Part shown: positions 15,558 to 23,524 of the stretch, one piece after another
How the letters are laid out: every line of letters starts with the position of its first letter
Position numbering within the stretch: position 1 is the stretch's first letter
Origin: Paraperibacillus marinus
GTDB taxonomy: Bacteria > Bacillota > Bacilli > Bacillales > DSM-1321
Reading direction: 5' to 3'
DNA length: 64,000 bases
Assembly (NCBI RefSeq): GCF_046237605.1
Contig: NZ_CP143542.1
Location: forward strand, 1,426,001-1,490,000
Notes under the pieces: generated by a model
What the model was told of the DNA's origin: nothing
Seen by the model: only the letters and a program-made list of their open reading frames with translations
Databases searched by the model: none
Position numbers and translations under genes: made by a program

Positions 15558-17719
15558 CAAGACCAGACTTTCGAAAGATCAGCCAGGATTCAATGAACAG
15601 CATGGGAAAAGCAGATAACTCAAGCGGAGCAAATATCCCGGTACACCAGACCAATGAAGGAATCGAAGTGAAGGCTGTTTATACGGAAGAGGATATTAAA
15701 CATGCAGAACATCACTTGAATTTTCCGGGACTTGCCCCTTTCACCCGCGGGCCATATCCGGCGATGTATGTGAACAGGCCATGGACAGTCAGGCAGTATG
15801 CCGGCTTTTCAACAGCGGAAGAATCCAATGCTTTTTATAAAAAGAATCTTGCCATGGGACAGAAAGGGCTGTCTGTCGCTTTTGACCTGGCAACCCACCG
15901 GGGTTACGATTCCGATCACCCCCGGGTTTTCAGCGATGTGGGAAAGGCAGGGGTCGCAATCGACACTGTTGAGGATATGAAGATCTTGTTCCGGGATATC
16001 CCTCTTGATCAAATGTCGGTTTCCATGACAATGAATGGTGCCGTTCTGCCTATTCTTGCTTATTTCATCGTGACCGCAAAAGAGCAGGGAGTGGAGCCGG
16101 CACAGCTCTCCGGCACGATCCAAAATGACATCCTAAAAGAATATATGGTACGGAACACCTATATCTATCCGCCGGAAATGTCGATGAAAATCATCGCCGA
16201 TATTTTTGATTACACATCCCGCCATATGCCGAAATTCAATAGTATATCCATATCAGGATATCATATGCAGGAAGCGGGAGCACCGGCTGACATTGAGCTT
16301 GCCTATACGCTTGCCAACGGGCTCGAATATGTAAGCACTGGGCTTGCAGCCGGGATAGACATTGATACGTTTGCCCCGAGGCTGTCGTTCTTTTGGGCGA
16401 TCGGCATGAATTATTTTATGGAAGTGGCCAAGCTTAGGGCTGCAAGATACATCTGGGCTAAGCTCATGAAGCAGTTCAACCCGAAGAATCCGAAGTCCCT
16501 GGCACTTAGAACTCACTCCCAGACGTCGGGCTGGAGCCTTGCCGAGCAGGATCCGTTTAACAATGTCACCCGTACACTGATTGAGGCACACGCTGCAGCC
16601 ATGGGCCATACCCAGTCGCTTCACACGAATGCCCTTGATGAGGCGATTGCCCTGCCTACTGATTTTTCGGCAAGGATAGCAAGGAACACACAGCTATACC
16701 TCCAGGAAGAGACGCATATCACAGATGTGATTGATCCATGGGGCGGTTCTTATTATGTAGAATCACTGACAGACGCCCTCATCACAAGGGCCTGGGCACA
16801 TCTGGAGGAAATCGAAGGACTCGGCGGGATGTCCAAAGCCAATGAAACTGGACTCCCTAAGATGAAGATCGAAGAAGCAGCAGCCAAAAGGCAGGCCCAG
16901 ATCGATTCCGGCGAAGAAATCCTGGTGGGTGTGAATGCTTATAAGCCGGACATGGAAGACGAAATAGAAATCCTGGAAGTGGATAATACAGCAGTAAGGC
17001 TCAGCCAGATTGAAAGGCTGAAACTCGTGAAGGAAGGCAGAAGCGATGAGAAGGTGGCAGAGGCACTTGCATGTCTTACAGCAGCAGCCCGTTCCGGAGA
17101 TGGCAACCTGCTTGAGCTTGCAGTCGCGGCGGCGGCCGAAAGGGCGACAGTAGGTGAAATATCGGATGCCATTGAAGAGGTTTGCGGCCGGCATAAGGCG
17201 GTAATACGGTCGATAAGCGGCATTTATAGCAGCTCTTACTCCAATGAGGAAGAAATAAAGGAAGTTCAGGAGCTGACAGCAGAATTCCTTGAAAATGAAG
17301 GAAGGCGGCCAAGGATCCTTGTGGCCAAGATGGGGCAGGATGGCCATGACCGGGGTGCAAAGGTCGTGGCTACCGCTTTCGCCGATTTGGGTTTTGATGT
17401 TGATATCGGCCCGCTCTTTCAAACTCCGGAAGAAACAGCCATGCAGGCTGTAGAAAACGATGTGCATGTGATCGGCATGAGTTCACTTGCAGGCGGCCAC
17501 AAAACCCTGCTTCCTAAGCTCAGGGAAGAGCTCAAGAAACTGGGGAGAGAAGATATATTGGTTATTGCCGGCGGAGTCATCCCCGCTCAGGATTATCAGT
17601 TCCTTATGGATCAGGGTGCGGCCTTGATATTCGGACCGGGAACCATTATCCCCAGGGCAGCAGCGCTGCTGATCAAAGCAGTCTATAAAAGCCTTGGGTA
17701 TGAGGAAGTGTCTCAGTAA
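15554..17719 (+). CDS. mutB: Methylmalonyl-CoA mutase large subunit MutB
   Basis: A 721-residue adenosylcobalamin enzyme that interconverts (R)-methylmalonyl-CoA and succinyl-CoA. The TIM-barrel substrate domain shows GLAPFTRGPYPAMYVNRPWTVRQYAGF, TMNGAVLPILA and ALRTHSQTSGWSLAEQDPFNN. The C-terminal cobalamin-binding domain has the base-off ligand motif DGHDRG with H598, followed by VIGMSSLAGGHKTL. Length is standard. It starts inside the mutA stop and its own stop overlaps the meaB start (TAATG), giving a tightly coupled three-gene operon. Confidence 0.97.
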   Translation: MTRPDFRKISQDSMNSMGKADNSSGANIPVHQTNEGIEVKAVYTEEDIKHAEHHLNFPGLAPFTRGPYPAMYVNRPWTVRQYAGFSTAEESNAFYKKNLAMGQKGLSVAFDLATHRGYDSDHPRVFSDVGKAGVAIDTVEDMKILFRDIPLDQMSVSMTMNGAVLPILAYFIVTAKEQGVEPAQLSGTIQNDILKEYMVRNTYIYPPEMSMKIIADIFDYTSRHMPKFNSISISGYHMQEAGAPADIELAYTLANGLEYVSTGLAAGIDIDTFAPRLSFFWAIGMNYFMEVAKLRAARYIWAKLMKQFNPKNPKSLALRTHSQTSGWSLAEQDPFNNVTRTLIEAHAAAMGHTQSLHTNALDEAIALPTDFSARIARNTQLYLQEETHITDVIDPWGGSYYVESLTDALITRAWAHLEEIEGLGGMSKANETGLPKMKIEEAAAKRQAQIDSGEEILVGVNAYKPDMEDEIEILEVDNTAVRLSQIERLKLVKEGRSDEKVAEALACLTAAARSGDGNLLELAVAAAAERATVGEISDAIEEVCGRHKAVIRSISGIYSSSYSNEEEIKEVQELTAEFLENEGRRPRILVAKMGQDGHDRGAKVVATAFADLGFDVDIGPLFQTPEETAMQAVENDVHVIGMSSLAGGHKTLLPKLREELKKLGREDILVIAGGVIPAQDYQFLMDQGAALIFGPGTIIPRAAALLIKAVYKSLGYEEVSQ

Positions 17720-18756
17720 TGCCGGGGGAGAAGGAGAAGAAATTCAAAAAGAAGTCAGCCGGGATACACATCGATGAGCTGTTTGAGGGTGTGTCAGGCG
17801 GGAGCCGTACCATGCTCGCCAAGGCCATAACCCTCATCGAAAGCAATGCGCCGCATCATTTTGAAAGTGCCCAGCTTTTGCTGAAGAAGCTGGGTGACAG
17901 TGAGCAGGAATCCATCAGGATCGGGATCTCAGGAGTGCCCGGCGCGGGAAAGAGCACCTTCATCGAGGCGTTTGGGACTTTCCTGTGCAATCGAGGTCAT
18001 AAAGTGGCGGTCCTGGCGGTAGACCCCAGCTCAAGCCTCGGCGGCGGAAGCATACTCGGTGATAAAACAAGGATGGAGAATCTGTCCCGAAATCCCAGTG
18101 CCTTTATCAGGCCTTCCCCGGCCGGAGGAACTCTTGGCGGAGTCCACCGTAAAACGAGGGAAACTATAACGCTGTGTGAAGCGGCAGGTTTTGATATCAT
18201 TCTGGTCGAGACGGTGGGAGTAGGACAGAGTGAGGCAAAGGTCAGGGAAATGGTCGATTTTTTTCTGCTCCTTGCCTTGACGGGAGCCGGAGATGAGCTG
18301 CAGGGGATGAAGAAGGGCATTATGGAGCTGGCCGACGCTATTTTAGTCAATAAAGCAGATGGAAGCAATCTGCCTGCAGCCCTGAAAACGAAGCGGGAAT
18401 ATAATTCCATACTCCATTTCATCCAGCCGGCGACCAGGGGGTGGATTACCAAAGCATATTCCTGTTCCTCTGTGACAGGAGAAGGGATAAGCGAATTTTG
18501 GGAAGTGATCGAACGCTTCCGGACGAAAACAAGAGAATCGGGAGTATTTGAAGAAAGGCGGAAGTCACAGCTCGGCAATTGGATGAACTCCTTGATCACC
18601 GAACAGCTTGAAGCGCTCTTTTTTCAGAACGAAGAAATGAAACGGCTGCTTCCGGAGGCCAAGCTTGAAGTTATGGCAGGGCAGCGGCCGGCAGTACAGG
18701 CGGTCCATGAACTTTTTTCAGCTTTTTATGCATCCATCATAGAGGAACAAACATAA
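17719..18756 (+). CDS. meaB: Methylmalonyl-CoA mutase-associated GTPase MeaB
   Basis: A 345-residue G3E-family P-loop GTPase that protects and reloads methylmalonyl-CoA mutase with cofactor. It shows the Walker A motif GVPGAGKST, the switch segments DPSSSLGGGSILGDKTRM and VETVGVGQSE, and the guanine-specificity motif NKAD. A basic N-terminal extension (EKEKKFKKKSAG) precedes the domain. Adjacency and overlap with mutB fix its partner. The stop codon lies inside a large perfect palindrome that probably terminates the operon. Confidence 0.95.
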   Translation: MPGEKEKKFKKKSAGIHIDELFEGVSGGSRTMLAKAITLIESNAPHHFESAQLLLKKLGDSEQESIRIGISGVPGAGKSTFIEAFGTFLCNRGHKVAVLAVDPSSSLGGGSILGDKTRMENLSRNPSAFIRPSPAGGTLGGVHRKTRETITLCEAAGFDIILVETVGVGQSEAKVREMVDFFLLLALTGAGDELQGMKKGIMELADAILVNKADGSNLPAALKTKREYNSILHFIQPATRGWITKAYSCSSVTGEGISEFWEVIERFRTKTRESGVFEERRKSQLGNWMNSLITEQLEALFFQNEEMKRLLPEAKLEVMAGQRPAVQAVHELFSAFYASIIEEQT

Positions 18757-18787
18757 TCTGCCTGTATACAGGCAGATTATGTTTGTT
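18746..18787 (+). terminator. 42-nt perfect palindrome overlapping the meaB stop
   Basis: Two 21-nt arms (starting AACAAACATAATCTGCC) are exact complements around the centre TGTATACA. The meaB TAA at 18754-18756 is inside the left arm. TTGTTTAG follows. It works as a hairpin terminator of the mut operon, although the T tail is short. Confidence 0.6.
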
Positions 18788-18911
18788 TAGGCACCATCCA
18801 ATGGGATTATCCCAACCCAGCCGGACAGCCTGTAAACCAAAGAAAAGTCATGCTTCCGGAAAAGGCTCCATATGCTGAGTTAGATTGATATGTTAAAGGG
18901 GGATCAGCGGT

Positions 18912-19181
18912 ATGCGGCGGTTTAGATTCATGGCGGGGCAATTTTTGAAAGAGCCTCTTTGGTTTCGAATCATGATTATTACATCATTTATTGCAGCCGT
19001 CGTTTTCAGCAGTTCTTATTTTAAAGAAAAAAGCTTTTATGACGGCTTATCCAAGTCAGCGGCCGCCATCATATTTGCCTCCTATTTCGTTAAATTCAGA
19101 AGGAATAGATCGACAGCAGCCATCCTGGCTGCGTGTGCCATTCTTTCTATCTATTTATCTCTTCGTGCCTTCATTCAATAA
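18912..19181 (+). CDS. Small membrane protein of unknown function
   Basis: An 89-residue protein with a basic N-terminus (MRRFRF), then three likely membrane segments: about residues 18-36 (FRIMIITSFIAAVVFSSSY), 46-60 and 68-86 (AAILAACAILSIYLSLRAF). A G-rich AAAGGGGG site lies about 9 nt before the ATG. It stands alone between the mut operon and brxB. I do not recognise the family. The good ribosome binding site and hydrophobic pattern support a real gene. Confidence 0.65.
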   Translation: MRRFRFMAGQFLKEPLWFRIMIITSFIAAVVFSSSYFKEKSFYDGLSKSAAAIIFASYFVKFRRNRSTAAILAACAILSIYLSLRAFIQ

Positions 19182-19201
19182 AAGGTTAATATAAAAGAAA
19201 A

Positions 19202-19224
19202 TGGATAGCACAAGGTGCTATCCA
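19202..19224. other. Compact inverted repeat after the small membrane protein gene
   Basis: TGGATAGCAC and GTGCTATCCA form a perfect 10-bp stem with a 3-nt loop. On the plus strand there is no T tail; A-rich sequence lies on the left, so on the minus strand it would look like a terminator. Its role is unclear. Confidence 0.4.
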
Positions 19225-19396
19225 ATCTAGGGAGTTTAGGGGTATGGTTCTAGATGTAGTTATATATTTCCCTTTTTGGCAAATATTAAACTTTCAGGCT
19301 GTATTATTTTCAATCATTTTTAAGCTGGCTTCGTTGTGGAAAATGTCCTGATGTTGATATAATATGGTTGAAGTACATATGAAGGAGGAAGCAGAT

Positions 19397-19834
19397 ATGA
19401 GCATGGATTTTAATTTATTCATGAATGATATAGTACGCCAGGCACGCCAGGAAATCACGGCTGCCGGTTATACGGAACTAAAGACACCTGAAGAAGTGGA
19501 CCAGGCATTGAATCAAAAAGGTACGACCCTGGTTATGGTCAATTCTGTATGCGGCTGTGCTGGAGGGATTGCCCGGCCAGCGGCTGCGCATTCCATACAT
19601 TTTGACAAACGCCCCGACCAGCTGGTGACTGTATTTGCCGGCCAGGATAAAGAGGCAACAGAAAAGGCGCGGAGCTATTTTACTGGTTATCCGCCATCAT
19701 CTCCATCTTTTGCACTCCTTAAGGATGGCGAACTGATTACCATGGTCGAACGTCACGAAATTGAAGGACATGAGCCAATGAGCGTGGTCAACAAGCTTCA
19801 AACTTACTTTGATCAATATTGCGAAGAAATCTAA
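19397..19834 (+). CDS. brxB: Bacilliredoxin BrxB (YqiW family)
   Basis: A 145-residue thioredoxin-fold protein of the DUF1094/YphP-YqiW family. It removes bacillithiol from oxidised cysteines of client proteins. The diagnostic active site CGC lies in VNSVCGCAGG, and YFTGYPPSSPSFALLKDGE completes the family signature. An ATG at 19364 is in frame, but AAGGAGG lies just before the ATG at 19397, which gives the usual MSMDFN start. It sits directly before the arginine transporter genes, as in B. subtilis. Confidence 0.93.
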   Translation: MSMDFNLFMNDIVRQARQEITAAGYTELKTPEEVDQALNQKGTTLVMVNSVCGCAGGIARPAAAHSIHFDKRPDQLVTVFAGQDKEATEKARSYFTGYPPSSPSFALLKDGELITMVERHEIEGHEPMSVVNKLQTYFDQYCEEI

Positions 19835-19841
19835 ACAATGG

Positions 19842-19908
19842 AAGGCTGGTTTTTTCAGGCCGCCGGCAGGGTTCATTCCCTGGGGCCCCTGAAGAGCCAG
19901 CTTTTTTA
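19842..19908 (+). terminator. Terminator after brxB
   Basis: A long hairpin (GGCTGG...TTCAGG pairing with CCTGAA...CCAGC) has an inner G+C-rich stem and ends in CTTTTTTA. It lies 8 nt after the brxB stop. Confidence 0.7.
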
Positions 19909-19960
19909 TGTTTCCAGCTAAAGTTATGCTGTAAAAACATTATATGAGCTTGTATATTGG

Positions 19961-19977
19961 TGCATAAATATTATGTA
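19961..19977. promoter_or_regulatory. ARG-box-like dyad upstream of artP
   Basis: TGCATAAATATTATGTA is an A+T-rich dyad resembling AhrC/ArgR operators (TGNATA with its complement). It lies about 200 nt upstream of artP. Arginine control of artPQR would fit the transporter's likely substrate, but the match is weak in such AT-rich DNA. Confidence 0.25.
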
Positions 19978-20092
19978 TATATTTTAAAATAATAATTTAT
20001 AGGGCTGTAAATAAGCAAAATTAATAGTTTTCAATCTTAAAAGATTGTGTTAAAATACATGATATTGCATATATATTATCCGTTGATTTCAC

Positions 20093-20121
20093 TTGTAAAT
20101 TATGGTGATATAGTTCATAAT
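20093..20121 (+). promoter_or_regulatory. Candidate SigA promoter of artPQR
   Basis: TTGTAA (20093-20098) and CATAAT (20116-20121) are separated by 17 nt. It is the best-spaced SigA pair in the 270-nt upstream region. The expected transcript would start near 20128. Confidence 0.4.
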
Positions 20122-20142
20122 TAATGAAAACTGACTTATGTT

Positions 20143-20157
20143 AATTTTCAGATTACT
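20143..20157 (+). promoter_or_regulatory. CodY-box-like site before artP
   Basis: AATTTTCAGATTACT matches 12 of 15 positions of the CodY motif AATTTTCWGAAAATT. It sits between the candidate promoter and the artP ribosome binding site, where CodY could block the transporter when branched-chain amino acids and GTP are plentiful. Confidence 0.35.
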
Positions 20158-20176
20158 ATTTTAGGGGGAATATTTA

Positions 20177-20968
20177 GTGAAGAAGTGGTTGTCAGTTTCT
20201 TTTGCTATTTTATTATTAACGGGGATCCTTGCAGCCTGCGGCTCGTCCGAAGATACCAGCGGCAGCAGCGGGGAAGGAAAAGAAAAAACGTTAAAGATGG
20301 GAACATCGGCTGATTATCGGCCATTCGAGTACATTGATACGGCGAAGAGTGACGAAATCATCGGATTTGATGTGGATATCGCAAAAGCCATCACTAAAAA
20401 CCTCGGCTACAAGATGGAAATCCAGGATATGGAGTTCAACGGCCTTGTGACGTCGCTGCAGAACAAGCAGGTAGACTTTGTCCTTGCCGGCATGACTCCA
20501 ACCAAGGAGCGTAAGGAAAGTGTGGATTTCAGTGATGTCTATTATTCTGCGAAACATTTGATCATCACAAAGAAAGACAGCGGAATTAAAACAAAGGAAG
20601 ACTTGAAAGGCAAGAATGTAGGAGTCCAGCTTGGATCTATCCAGGAAGGAATCGCCAATGATATCAAGAAAAAAGATAAGATAGACATGAAGGTTGAAAG
20701 CCGCAGCCGGATTCCTGAACTTATCCAGGAAATATCGGCTGGACGCTATGATGCTGCCATCATTGAAGATACAGTTGCAAAAGGCTATATGAAGAACGAT
20801 AAAAATTTAGTAAGCCATGAACTTAATGTTGAAGGCGAAGCCGGTTCTGCGATCGCATTTCCGAAAGACAGCAAGCTGACTAAAGAATTCAACGCTGAAC
20901 TGAAGAAAATGAAAGAAAATGGAGAACTTGATAAGCTGATTATAAAATGGTTCGATAACGCTAAGTAA
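20177..20968 (+). CDS. artP: Amino-acid (probably arginine) ABC transporter substrate-binding lipoprotein ArtP
   Basis: A 263-residue family-3 solute-binding protein. The signal peptide ends in the lipobox LAAC (C21), followed by a Ser/Gly-rich linker (GSSEDTSGSSGEG). The mature part shows TSADYRPFEYID, IIGFDVDIAKAI and VDFVLAGMTPTKERKESVDFSD, typical of polar amino acid binders. The GTG start follows TAGGGGG. It is the first gene of the artPQR operon, and a hairpin after it probably raises its level relative to the permease. Substrate is inferred from B. subtilis synteny. Confidence 0.9.
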   Translation: MKKWLSVSFAILLLTGILAACGSSEDTSGSSGEGKEKTLKMGTSADYRPFEYIDTAKSDEIIGFDVDIAKAITKNLGYKMEIQDMEFNGLVTSLQNKQVDFVLAGMTPTKERKESVDFSDVYYSAKHLIITKKDSGIKTKEDLKGKNVGVQLGSIQEGIANDIKKKDKIDMKVESRSRIPELIQEISAGRYDAAIIEDTVAKGYMKNDKNLVSHELNVEGEAGSAIAFPKDSKLTKEFNAELKKMKENGELDKLIIKWFDNAK

Positions 20969-20987
20969 ACTCGGGCTTTCATCATTC

Positions 20988-21023
20988 AAAAAGGAATGGC
21001 TCTTAAAAAGTCATTCCTTTTTT
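20988..21023 (+). terminator. Intra-operon attenuating terminator between artP and artQ
   Basis: AAAAAGGAATG pairs with CATTCCTTTTTT across a 13-nt loop. Placement after the binding-protein gene and before the permease gene is a common way to make excess binding protein. Confidence 0.7.
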
Positions 21024-21069
21024 ACCGGTTTTACCGGTTTGGCAAAACCATCAGGAAGGATTGAATAAA

Positions 21070-21729
21070 TTGAATCTTGATTTTAGCCGTGTCATTGAAT
21101 CCCTTCCCTACATATTGGAGGGTATTACGGTCACTTTGAAAGTAGTAGTTTTGGCTGCTATCCTCGGATTTGTACTCGGGATTATTTTATCCCTGCTGAA
21201 GATCAGCTCCGTTAAGCCGCTGAACTGGATTGCGGACTTTTACACCTCGATTTTCCGGGGCACCCCGCTTATCCTGCAGCTGATGCTTATTTATTTTGGG
21301 TCGCCGCAGGTGTTCGGGGGGCAGATTTCCCCGTTCACCGCAGCGTTCCTGTCCTTTGGCCTGAATTCCGCTGCCTATATATCCGAAATCATCCGGGCGG
21401 GCATACTGGCAATCGATAAAGGCCAGAAAGAGGCGGCGATGGCCCTGGGTGTGCCATACCGGAAAATGATGCTTGATATCATCCTTCCGCAGGCCATGAA
21501 GAACATCCTGCCCGCTTTGATGAACGAGATGATCACTCTTACAAAAGAATCGGCAGTTGTCACCCTCATCGGGTTAAATGATATTATGAGAAGGGCTTAT
21601 ATCGTGGGTGGACAAACTTACCGGTTCTTTGAACCCATCCTGCTCGCGGGCATGATCTATTATGTAATGGTCATGATCCTGACCATTGCAGGCAAGCTTG
21701 TGGAAAGGAGAATGAGACGCAGTGATTAA
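21070..21729 (+). CDS. artQ: Amino-acid ABC transporter permease ArtQ
   Basis: A 219-residue HisM-type inner-membrane permease with about five membrane segments. The cytoplasmic EAA loop is visible as EAAMALGVPYRKMMLDIILPQAMKNILP, the contact site for the ATPase. TTG at 21070 is preferred because AGGAAGG lies 11 nt upstream; another TTG at 21061 is only 2 nt from it. The last codons overlap the artR start by eight bases, so the two are translationally coupled. Confidence 0.9.
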   Translation: MNLDFSRVIESLPYILEGITVTLKVVVLAAILGFVLGIILSLLKISSVKPLNWIADFYTSIFRGTPLILQLMLIYFGSPQVFGGQISPFTAAFLSFGLNSAAYISEIIRAGILAIDKGQKEAAMALGVPYRKMMLDIILPQAMKNILPALMNEMITLTKESAVVTLIGLNDIMRRAYIVGGQTYRFFEPILLAGMIYYVMVMILTIAGKLVERRMRRSD

Positions 21730-22444
21730 TATAGAAAATCTCCATAAAAACTTCGGGAAGCTCGAGGTTTTAAAAGGAATAGATACCAAGATCAGTGATG
21801 GAGAGGTTGTTGCGATCATCGGTCCATCCGGATCGGGGAAATCGACCCTCCTTCGCTGCATCAATCTGCTGGAGCAGCCGACACAGGGAAGCATCTGGAT
21901 CAAGGACGAAGACGTCACCAGTAAAAAGACAAACATCCTGAAGGTCCGGTCCAATGTCGGGATGGTGTTTCAGCATTTTCACCTGTTCCCGCACAAAACG
22001 GTACTCGAGAACCTGACATATGCACCAATGAAAGTCAAGAAACTCTCAAAAAAGCAGGCTGAAGAAAAAGGAATGGAGCTCCTTGGAAGAGTGGGGCTCG
22101 CTGAGAAAGCGGGTGTCTATCCCAGTAAACTTTCTGGCGGCCAGAAACAGAGGGTGGCAATTGCCCGTGCTTTGGCCATGGATCCTGAAGTTATGCTTTT
22201 TGATGAACCAACCTCTGCACTGGACCCTGAAATGGTCAAGGAAGTATTGGATGTCATGAAGTCTCTAGCCCATACCGGCATGACGATGGCCATCGTAACG
22301 CATGAAATGGGCTTTGCCCGTGAGGTAGCCGACCGGGTGCTCTTCCTCGATGAAGGAGTCCTTGTAGAAGACGCGAACCCCGCCGAATTCTTCTCAAGCC
22401 CAAAAACAGAAAGGGCGAAGAACTTCCTGGAGAAAGTACTTTAG
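21722..22444 (+). CDS. artR: Amino-acid ABC transporter ATP-binding protein ArtR
   Basis: A 240-residue ABC ATPase that powers uptake with ArtP and ArtQ. Walker A is GPSGSGKST (about residues 34-42), the Q-loop lies in GMVFQHFHLFPHKTVLENL, the signature is LSGGQKQRVAIARAL, Walker B is VMLFDEPTSALDPE, and the switch His is in IVTHEMGFAREVADRV. All catalytic residues are present. The GTG start overlaps the artQ end. A terminator follows. Confidence 0.94.
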   Translation: MINIENLHKNFGKLEVLKGIDTKISDGEVVAIIGPSGSGKSTLLRCINLLEQPTQGSIWIKDEDVTSKKTNILKVRSNVGMVFQHFHLFPHKTVLENLTYAPMKVKKLSKKQAEEKGMELLGRVGLAEKAGVYPSKLSGGQKQRVAIARALAMDPEVMLFDEPTSALDPEMVKEVLDVMKSLAHTGMTMAIVTHEMGFAREVADRVLFLDEGVLVEDANPAEFFSSPKTERAKNFLEKVL

Positions 22445-22472
22445 ATAACCCATGTTTCAATACACCGAACTG

Positions 22473-22507
22473 GCTGCAAAGATGAAATAGTCTTTGCAGC
22501 TTATTTG
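22473..22507 (+). terminator. Terminator after artPQR
   Basis: GCTGCAAAGA and TCTTTGCAGC form a perfect 10-bp stem with an 8-nt loop, followed by TTATTTG. Confidence 0.75.
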
Positions 22508-22582
22508 TGTAATAATTTAGAGGTTTTCCTTCCTGAATGTCGAATTTCAAAAATAACAGAGAATATGGGAGGAGCGGTTTTT

Positions 22583-23056
22583 ATGGAACTATTCAAGATT
22601 CAGTATGACTGGATCCAGCGGACAAGGGAAACACTATTCAGGTATTGTGAAGAGATGTCCCAGGAGCATTATGTCACAGAGCTCGAATCCTTCGGCGGTG
22701 ATTCCATCCGCAGCCTGCACGTCCATACCGCCAATTGCTACCGGATTTGGCTGGGTGAACGTGCCCTCGGCAGGAAGATTCCCTATTTCGTGCCGGAGCA
22801 GACTGGCACGGTGGCAGCCATGCGGGAGGTTTTCCGGGAGACGGACAGCCTTGTACACGATTTTCTCGATGCATTTAAAGGATCCTGGGAGCAGACCGTG
22901 TCTATGCACTTGAGGGACGGGAGCATCTTTAAACCCACCGCCTTATGGCTTTTTACACATACCGCAACACATGAATTCCATCATAAAGGGCAGATTGTGA
23001 AGATCGGGAGGCAGCTTGGATACATTCCGCCTGATACCGACCTGATCGAATCTTGA
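22583..23056 (+). CDS. DinB/YfiT-family putative metal-dependent protein
   Basis: A 157-residue four-helix-bundle protein of the DinB superfamily. The three conserved His ligands are recognisable in SLHVHTANCYRIWL, around residue 50, and in HTATHEFHHKGQIVKIGRQLGY near the C-terminus. The ATG at 22583 is chosen because GGGAGGAG precedes it; upstream in-frame starts lie in the artR terminator. Members include bacillithiol S-transferases and many uncharacterised proteins, so the reaction is not assigned. It precedes the ileS leader and is transcribed separately. Confidence 0.8.
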   Translation: MELFKIQYDWIQRTRETLFRYCEEMSQEHYVTELESFGGDSIRSLHVHTANCYRIWLGERALGRKIPYFVPEQTGTVAAMREVFRETDSLVHDFLDAFKGSWEQTVSMHLRDGSIFKPTALWLFTHTATHEFHHKGQIVKIGRQLGYIPPDTDLIES

Positions 23057-23189
23057 GGGGCGGGGAGTGCTCTGATCATTTCCCGCGGGCACCGGCCGCC
23101 AATGGGAATCATATAAATATCATGAGGCAAAAATAAATGCTTGCTAAAATGAAATAAAAAGTGGTATTATAAACCAAATTATTCCATGA

Positions 23190-23450
23190 AAATCTATGAA
23201 GAGAACAAGTATGGATAAACGAACTTATACAGCGAACTGGGTATGGTGAGAGCCAGTGAGGGAATTTTTCCGGAAAAATCATCTCTGAGATGCAGGGCTG
23301 AAACACAGTAAGCGCTGACGGAGGTCCACCGTTAAAAGGAACGCGTATGATGGTACGTTGATAAGTGCTGCTGCAGGCTTGCGGCAGAATTTGGGTGGTA
23401 ACGCGGGTAATACACTCGTCCCTTTTACAGGGACGGGTGTTTTTTTTTAG
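23190..23450 (+). ncRNA. T-box riboswitch (isoleucine) in the ileS leader
   Basis: A full T-box leader is visible: Stem I with an AAGTA internal motif and a distal AGCGAACTGGG loop segment, a specifier region AATCATCTCTGAG that presents ATC (23278-23280, an Ile codon), the antiterminator T-box GGGTGGTAACGCGG (23393-23406), and a terminator ACACTCGTCCC/GGGACGGGTGT with a T run. The bulge TGGT would pair with the ACCA end of uncharged tRNA-Ile. Uncharged tRNA then allows read-through into ileS. Confidence 0.93.
23412..23450 (+). terminator. Regulated terminator of the ileS T-box
   Basis: The stem ACACTCGTCCC with GGGACGGGTGT and nine T residues is the terminator form that competes with the antiterminator. 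Confidence 0.9.
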
Positions 23451-23524
23451 CTCTGTTCATCGCTGAATGATTTAACAGTGATTCAATAATGTAACAGAGA
23501 ATTATATCTAGGAGGCGGCCTACA

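Noticed and set aside
16763..17467. Minus-strand frame antisense to mutB (234 codons)
   Set aside because: Cys/His/Phe-rich shadow of a well-supported gene.
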